A stretch of DNA of 64,000 nt from Alnus glutinosa. Its lineage: Eukaryota > Streptophyta > Magnoliopsida > Fagales > Betulaceae. Shown piece after piece: positions 57,997 through 64,000 of the stretch. The DNA lies in NCBI RefSeq assembly GCF_958979055.1, contig NC_084887.1, positions 33,830,620-33,894,619 of the forward strand, given 5' to 3'. A program made the position numbers and the translations under genes. The notes under the pieces were generated by a model. It was not told where the DNA came from, searched no databases, and saw only the letters and a program-made list of their open reading frames with translations. Numbering within the stretch: position 1 is the first letter of the stretch; each line of letters starts with the position of its first letter.

Positions 57997-60900
57997 TCAA
58001 AGCTTAGGTGTAAACATGGTAGCCTTACGCTTCGCAAACTCCTGGGCAATGCTAATTGCACTCTTGCTATGACGCAGAGAGAACTCTGCAAGTAGGATTT
58101 GGCTTTCTTCCAATGTCAGATCACCATGATAGCCCTGTAAATATCGTGCAACATTTATTAATTTCTGCAAATCGAAAACAGGGTGCATATGCAAAATCTG
58201 CAAACTTAAAATTTGCTAGTATGTAACTAGATGACATAAAAAAAAAAAAAATTATTTTGACTAGTGTCCAATATGAACTTCTTATTTGTCCCTTAGTGAT
58301 GATCCCAACAGATTAATATAGCATTGAGCACTCCCTAGTGTGTTTAAACTTTAAAAAGACATACAATGCAACAACTCCAGCAAGCTCTGGTAAGAGGTAC
58401 AAACATAAACCCATTTAAAACAGGAAGAAAACTGAATTAGGCTTCTCCTTTGGATGCAACAAATTTATTACAACTTTTAACCAGGTCAAATAGCCTGTAT
58501 GAGGCATTGAGTTTTCAACTTTTCAGTTTGGAAGCTTTACAAAATACCAATAGCCAAGGCATCAACCTTTGGGTTCCTTTAAGTTGAATAGAATTGAATA
58601 CAACGATAATAAACAGAGGAAAATAGCAGTCATGAATCATTTTCCAAAAGAAGATACAGTTTAAATTTCTTTAATGTACTGCAGGCAATAGTCATTACCA
58701 GGCGTGAAGTTCTGTCACAAACAGCATGGTGCATGAGGATGCCTGCTGCAACTGACACATTGAAAGAGTCCACCATGCCTTTCATTGGAATACTGCAATG
58801 CAACTCTGACAACTCCAGGGCTTCATCAGTTATCCCCCTGCAAGAGAGATTAGCCACAAAATTTAGAAAACTGCGTGTATATTAGGTAAGCGTTTTGATT
58901 TGAAAAGAGTTTTTGATGTGATAGAAAACTGAGAAAGTGTTTCCGGTGGGATCCACATTTGAAAAGAGTTGTCTATGGGGTCTACAAAAGAAAATTTTTT
59001 GGTAAACTTTTTAATGTTTAGTGTTTTCAAAGAAAAAATAAGCATGTGTTTTCTCAAAATATTCCTGTAAGGTATGGGATGCTTTCTAAAATGTGTGATT
59101 TGTTTTTTGCTTTTTGAAAAGTGTTGAGTGTTTTATTATTTGAAAAGTGTTTCGTTCGTTAACTTTTAACTTTTTAATTTTTTATAATTAATTGGCCCCA
59201 AAGGAAGGACGAATGGGAGATTTGAATTGATAACCTCCATTTCATGAGGCTTGGTTTCTAAGAGTGTATTTTTGTTTTTAAAGAGATACTTTCCAAAAAC
59301 GTTACCAAACAAGTTCTACAATTTTCAAGAAATATAAGTAACAAATGACTATCTCTAGGTCAGGCAGAAATCTTTTGCAGGTCATCTTTCTTTTTGCAGG
59401 CTGGCACCAGAATGCCATAGTAGATATTTTCATATTTTGTGAGAGTAGATATTAGTTTTATCACAAATCTACAAATACATTTAAAAAAGACTACAGGCTT
59501 TAACTAAATTATGAAGATAAGAGATCACATAAAACTCTAGTAATTATCAATTTTCCTTCTTTTTTTTTTTTTTGTTTATTTTAGATGGTTCAAATTCTTC
59601 CAGAGGGCATAAAAACATGAAACACAATACAACTTGTAGTTATCAACTAGAGAACATTAGCTGATCATAATGAGCATGAGAACAACCAAAAAACCAAATG
59701 AAATCATAATACGCATCCTAATTTTGAGAACAACAGCTAATAGGAAAGAAGGTAATTACCTGTTCTCATTCCCAACTACTATTGCAGTTGGGCATGACCA
59801 GTCCATGTCGTATATGGATACCTAGGCATAGCACCAAAGAGTCAGCCAAACACAACATGGGCTCAGATTTCTCTACTAACAGTATTTACTCAAAGCACCT
59901 TTTTCATCGACAAAAAGAGCACAAAAGGAAAAAGATTGATCAATACCGCATCCATTCCCACATGTGTGGTTGCTATTCGATAACCACGCGATTTAAGAAC
60001 TTTAAAGCACTCTTGGGTGGAGTTCCAAAGTTCAATATCCAACCATTTCTCTGCGCCCATGCTAACATGGCGGTTATCTCTATACCTGCAATGAGAATGC
60101 AGATTGTGTTGGCAAAGAAAAAGAAACATTTTTGGATCAAAAAAGTCAATAATTAAATGTAATTGACAAGAGGCTACCACGACAAGATAATGGCAGTCAT
60201 CTAAACAAAAGGAAGTTCAAATCTAAAACAGGCACCAGTTCACACAACCCACTCAATGAATGAAACCACAGCATCAGTGCTCAAGGTTACCAGTTTTCCA
60301 AATGGTCACATTCTAAATGATCAAATTTTACAATCAAAATCCACATAAAACACAACAAACCATCATACTGTCATGGGATACCCAAATACATATTAAAGAT
60401 TTAAATCCAAAACAACGAAAACTAAAACTACAAAAACACAATTGAGGACTCAATCTCCATGAGATACTTGAATGCAGCCCAGAACTACTAACACCATAAT
60501 ATACAATTGAAGCGAAGCTTCACTTTCTTTCTATTTTTTTTTTTTCCCCCACTGAAAACAATATCCAATCAATGCTATAAAAATAACTTGTCTAAAAAAT
60601 TCTCACTAAACAAATAAACCCAGAAAGAGAATAAGAGTCCGTTTGACCCTGTGATTTCGCATGCCAAAAGTGCGATCTTAAACAAAATTGCAAAACTCTA
60701 TTGTTTAGAAGTGTTTTTTTAGAAAATTACGGTTTGAAAACGTGAAAAAATTTGCTTTTTTCAAATCACAAATAAAGGAGTGCGCTTTTAAATTCAAGCC
60801 GTCAAATCGCACTTTTTGAAATACACAAAAATCCAAACCCATCCTAAATCTTGGCTTAATTGAAGCTTTTAACCCTTTTCATTTCTCTCTCTCATTCAAA

Positions 60901-61649
60901 AGCAAATAACAAAAAATATTGTATACGCAAAACCGTCAACAATCACTTACCTAAACTCACCACTATACTTAAAACGCAGCTAACAAAAAAAAAATTCAAT
61001 GCACTAAACATTTAAAATTGCCAAAGATAAATAAATTATCATTTAGAAACGAGTCTTTTTTATCTTTTCTCATTTCACCTCAATTCTCGTTGCACCTTTT
61101 CGAGTCGCACGAGACGACGTGAAGCGACTGAAACCCGAGCGCATCCGCAGACCGGCACACGGCGGATACGTTCCCGAAATCGCACAGCCCTTCGACGACC
61201 AAGCAGACGGAGTAGCTCCGATTCCGCACCACATTCCGAAACCTCTCCTTCCTCACGTCTAATATGTGCGGACTCATCGCCTCCAGCACCTCGCTACTGC
61301 TCAAGCACTCACCGGTCCCGCACCTGTAACGGTCGAGGTACGGGAACCACCCGCGGTCAGACCGCACGGAGTCGCCTCTTCCGTCGAGAGTGACGGAGAG
61401 GCGGTCCATCTTCATGAGCCGCCCGACGTCGTCGGGGTTCGCCAGGAGGTGCTCGACGGTGTCGTTTGAGAGGCCCTCATCGGGTAGTTCTAGGGTTGGA
61501 TTTGTGGCTTCTATTTGAAGCGCAGCTCCTTCGGTGAAAGAAGCATGAGATCTTGAAGGAACTCTGTACGGTGCGATTCTGAGCCCTAGTTTTTCCAAAT
61601 TGTAGAAAACGAATTAGACCAAAAATATGCCAACTATATGTGTATATAT

Positions 61650-61694
<45 letters not shown>

Positions 61695-61818
61695 CTTGAG
61701 GATGAGAGAAGGAAGTGAGCGGCGGAATGGAGACTGAGGAGTAGGTTGGGCGAGTGCTTCGAAGCTTGCATTCGAGCGAGAAGAGAGATGTACGGGCTAA
61801 AGTTTTGCCGGCGCTCAT
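57997..61818 (-). CDS. SpoU/TrmH-family RNA 2'-O-ribose methyltransferase
   Basis: Six exons join in frame: 61818-61695, 61585-61096, 60085-59947, 59821-59760, 58837-58699 and 58134-57997, giving 363 aa. The C-terminal half shows the three SpoU motifs: motif 1 FGNVSAVCRSADALGF (about 183-200), motif 2 AIVVGNENRGI (264-274) and motif 3 SIPMKGMVDSFNVSVAAGIL (287 on). These build the knotted SAM-binding fold that methylates the ribose of tRNA or rRNA. The N-terminus (MSAGKTLARTSLFSLECKLR) is basic and Ser-rich, suggesting an organelle transit peptide. An ATG 174 nt upstream (61992) is in frame and would add 58 residues. Exon 2 is GC-rich. The Arabidopsis counterpart is, from memory, At5g15390. 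Confidence 0.9.
60635..60844. mobile_element. Tourist-like MITE (210 bp) in SpoU intron 2
   Basis: The left end GAGTCCGTTTGACCCTGTGA mirrors the reversed right end GGATGGGTTTGGATTTTTGTG. TAA lies on both sides (60632-60634 and 60845-60847). The interior shares GCGATTT-, TTTGAAAACGT- and TTTTTTCAAATC-type motifs with the element at 3645-3927, so both belong to one family. Confidence 0.75.
61654..61691. repeat. GA/CT microsatellite beside the SpoU intron 1 donor
   Basis: About 38 bases of (GA)n. On the gene strand the donor of exon 1 reads CAAG then GTACTC, and the CT repeat begins only a few bases inside the intron. Confidence 0.95.
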
Positions 61819-62491
61819 TGCTTGCACCACAGAGACACAGAGAGTTTGGCGCCAAGAAGTTGGAGATGAGAGTAGCAGAGCGAGGGGCTCAGGAAGGTCG
61901 AGGAGGGCTATCCGGATAGAGCCTTTACTGGTGCTATAGTAAAAACGACGACGTTTTGACGGCAGAGTTTTTATTGGCCCTTTCTGAGCCATGATGGCAG
62001 AGGTTTTTTTTTTTATTTTTTTATTTTTTTTTATTTTTTTTATTTTTTTTAATACGTCTAAAATTACTCAGCATCTAAATATAACAAAATAAAATCTTAA
62101 TAATAAAATAACTCATCTTCATCTCCATTTTACTTGAAAGGGAGAGAATCCTTATCTTCTTCAACCAGTTCCATCCATAATATTTTATGGTGAACTCAAC
62201 GCTTTTTTCAATGGGCATAATTAAGTTTCATTAACAAAATAGAAGCAAGATATTCTTTGCAAACGATATATCACTTCATTTCATTTTTATTTTTTCAATT
62301 AGATATTATATTATTTTTATCTTTCAAACATTATTGTCCTAAAACAATGAAGATACAAACGAGCCATGATTTCATCCAAACCTATAATCATAATAAACAA
62401 AAGGAGAAAGGTGAGCATAATTTTCGATTTATTTTACGGGCTAGCGTATGTATGAGAAAAGCTCCATGTCTTGTTACGAAGACTTCACCGG
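61819..62491. other. Spacer between the SpoU start and the saccharopine-dehydrogenase-like stop
   Basis: The SpoU promoter and leader lie in the first 170-300 bases and include a near-palindrome AAAACGACGACGTTTT at 61942-61957. T-runs of the form (ATTTTTTT)n occupy about 62005-62050. The remainder is AT-rich and probably the 3' flank of the next gene. Confidence 0.55.
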
Positions 62492-63184
62492 TCAAGAAGA
62501 AAGAGCACCCTTTGAAATGACATCAAAAGATATTCCATTCTCTTGAAGCCGTTCTTGGAGATCGGTTGGGCCAAATACAATCCCCGGAGGTAAAACTCCT
62601 CCCTTTGGTAGGTTGTGTCGTTGGCTTAGAACAATAAGAGCACACTGAAGCAGGATTATTGGGGTGGTCAGATAGCCGATCTCAGGTCCCATTACTCTTG
62701 TTATTATTTCCATATCAGGTTTCATGTTTCCCTGTGAAACGAGACTGCTGTTGCTAAAACCATGCCCAACAAACCACATCTTAAATGAAGCACTTCTAAC
62801 CTCATCCTCAGAGGGGCCCTTCTTCCTGAACCATCCAACGCTGAAAAATGAGGGAAATGTTAAGAGAAGCCACCTCCCAAAACCAGTTTTACCCAGAAGC
62901 CCAATAAACATCCCAACAGTGATGAATCGGAAGACACCCAACAAAGATTTGGAGCCTATCTTCACCCCAAAATGAGCTGGCTTCACAGTTGACCAGAAGG
63001 CCTTCCTCTTTTCAATCTGTTCAACACCCTCATTAACACCTGGAAGTCCGTGGGGGTTTTCTGTTAGAGTTGCAAGTGTTCTTCGAACGACAATAGAATC
63101 TGCTGAAGGTAGTTTTACCGCCCAGAGCCCAATCTTTTTCTGGTGCTCTATAAGAGGTCCTTTGGGAGGTGCGGGACCAGGTAC
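62492..63184 (-). CDS. Saccharopine-dehydrogenase-like oxidoreductase, last exon (partial)
   Basis: The final exon runs from an acceptor (GTTGTAG, exon from 63184) to the stop at 62494-62492 and encodes 230 residues, about half of a protein of about 450 aa. It begins VPGPAPPKGPLIEHQKKIGL. The segment LLTFPSFFSVGWFRKKGPSE followed by VRSASFKMWFVGHGFS, and the end EIGYLTTPIILLQCAL, are typical of the C-terminal half of SCCPDH-like proteins (Arabidopsis At5g39410 as I recall). A hydrophobic stretch (LLGVFRFITVGMFIGLLG) lies in the middle. The N-terminal NAD-binding part is upstream, outside the window. True saccharopine activity is doubtful for this subfamily. Confidence 0.88.
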   Translation of the reverse strand, partial: VPGPAPPKGPLIEHQKKIGLWAVKLPSADSIVVRRTLATLTENPHGLPGVNEGVEQIEKRKAFWSTVKPAHFGVKIGSKSLLGVFRFITVGMFIGLLGKTGFGRWLLLTFPSFFSVGWFRKKGPSEDEVRSASFKMWFVGHGFSNSSLVSQGNMKPDMEIITRVMGPEIGYLTTPIILLQCALIVLSQRHNLPKGGVLPPGIVFGPTDLQERLQENGISFDVISKGALSS

Positions 63185-63407
63185 CTACAACCGGTAAAGT
63201 GATTCAGAAGTCTGTACATCATTTCTTAAATTTAAAGAATAAGAGATAAAAATCTACATCATATGGTTTTACAAACATATTACATAATGAAATGAAAAAT
63301 GACTGTCATTTCCAGTCAAAAAAGCTTATTGATAGAATAATTATATCATTTCTAGCTGGGTATCTTCAGATTACTCCAATACTATCAGCTATCTTCACCG
63401 AGGATTG

Positions 63408-63438
<31 letters not shown>

Positions 63439-64000
63439 TCAAACTACAATTGTCCCATGCCACTCAAAAACTCCTAGGCAGAATTCATGAGTATATCCAT
63501 CACAACGTAGACCTTTACAACTGTGATCACTATAGTCTTATCTGCCACTATGGCCACCAAACAAGCACCAAGACTACCACCATGGAGCTACTACTATTGC
63601 TGCACCACAGCTTTTGCCATAACTACCACTTGCAATGGCGGTGGTGAAGTCAGCAAATTACACAGTACAATGGTGTCAGCAGTGGTGGCACAATTTTATC
63701 ACTTCCACAGCCATCAATGCTCATGGCTTCATTTCATCCACTACCTCTACCAACAAAAGCTTCAACACTACGACCACCATTACCGCTACTCCAACCTCTC
63801 TTAGAAGTTCACACTTCCAAAGCCACTAAAATCCTGCAGCACTCGCCATCACCGTGTCTGCCATTTTTCAAGGAATGCTCCTATAATTAATGCAATACTA
63901 GACTATTTTTTAGCGACCTTACCAAATGCCATATGAAGTACATAACTACACACATGATTCAGTTAGATCGCAATCTCCACACATCAATTTAATAGCAGAT
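63185..64000 (-). other. Intron of the saccharopine-dehydrogenase-like gene
   Basis: No upstream coding exon of the gene is recognisable to the right edge, so this is probably one long intron. It holds a (GA)n run (63408-63435) and a low-complexity block rich in ACC/ACT triplets (about 63480-63850) whose plus-strand frames have no family features. Confidence 0.5.

Noticed and set aside
58880..59330. Possible inverted-end element in SpoU intron 5 (GGTAAGCGTTTTGA against reversed GGTAACGTTTTTGG)
   Set aside because: Only a short imperfect match at the ends, with no target duplication.
63405..63829. Plus-strand frames of 64-93 codons rich in Thr, His and Tyr
   Set aside because: They arise from an ACC/ACT-rich low-complexity block in the presumed intron of the saccharopine-dehydrogenase-like gene.
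1..64000. tRNA, rRNA, microRNA precursor, snoRNA or CRISPR
   Set aside because: I saw no sequence meeting family structure beyond the SINE-like boxes. Hairpins present are better explained as MITEs, and CRISPR arrays do not fit a plant nuclear window.

Overview
This is a nuclear window from a flowering plant. The genes carry many GT-AG introns, the intergenic DNA is AT-rich and full of MITEs, foldback elements and retroposon debris, and the protein families are plant-type (CNGC, plant calmodulin-binding, Ptta/En/Spm transposase). The proteins look like those of a core eudicot, probably a woody rosid. That taxonomic guess comes from protein similarity held in memory, not from a search.

Eight protein-coding genes can be supported. 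From the left: (1) the 5' part of a plant calmodulin-binding-domain protein (minus, cut by the left edge); (2) a six-exon gene for a plastid-type DUF4336 protein (minus, 9025-13284); (3) a single-CDS-exon membrane RING E3 (minus, 15385-16191) with a long intron in its 5' leader; (4) a CNGC2/DND1-type cyclic nucleotide-gated channel (plus, 8 exons, 32678-38614); (5) a PTEN1-type lipid/protein phosphatase (plus, 7 coding exons, 40914-46629); (6) a ubiquitin conjugation factor E4 with C-terminal U-box, MUSE3/UBE4 type (plus, 16 exons, 47873-56210); (7) a SpoU/TrmH-type RNA 2'-O-ribose methyltransferase (minus, 6 exons, 57997-61818); (8) the last exon of a saccharopine-dehydrogenase-like oxidoreductase (minus, running off the right edge). 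I rebuilt exon joints by hand for all multi-exon genes. Every joint keeps frame, and predicted lengths (450, 716, 416, 1035 and 363 aa) fit the families.

Gene order is the main result. From memory of the Arabidopsis map, the homologues of genes 1, 4, 6 and 7 lie in one cluster (At5g15390-At5g15430), and those of genes 1, 5 and 8 in a second one (At5g39380-At5g39410). Here both sets are interleaved in one row, as expected if this locus keeps an order that Arabidopsis duplicated and then fractionated. CNGC2 and MUSE3, both known in Arabidopsis as immune regulators, sit about 9 kb apart.

The gene-poor stretches (3-9 kb, 18.5-32.5 kb, 38.6-39.4 kb, 56.2-58 kb) hold mobile DNA. Elements found include two members of one Tourist-like MITE family with TAA target duplications (one beside a duplicated empty site), a Mutator-like MITE with a perfect 10-bp target duplication, a 608-bp TTA-flanked element inside the RING gene leader intron, several long foldback elements, a decayed CACTA element with a Transposase_24-type pseudogene, a LINE RNase H relic with poly(A), a retroposon with about 15-bp target duplications, and a tRNA-like SINE next to a splice donor. 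Several microsatellites directly abut splice sites. I found no rRNA, tRNA or CRISPR, and no wholly new gene system.
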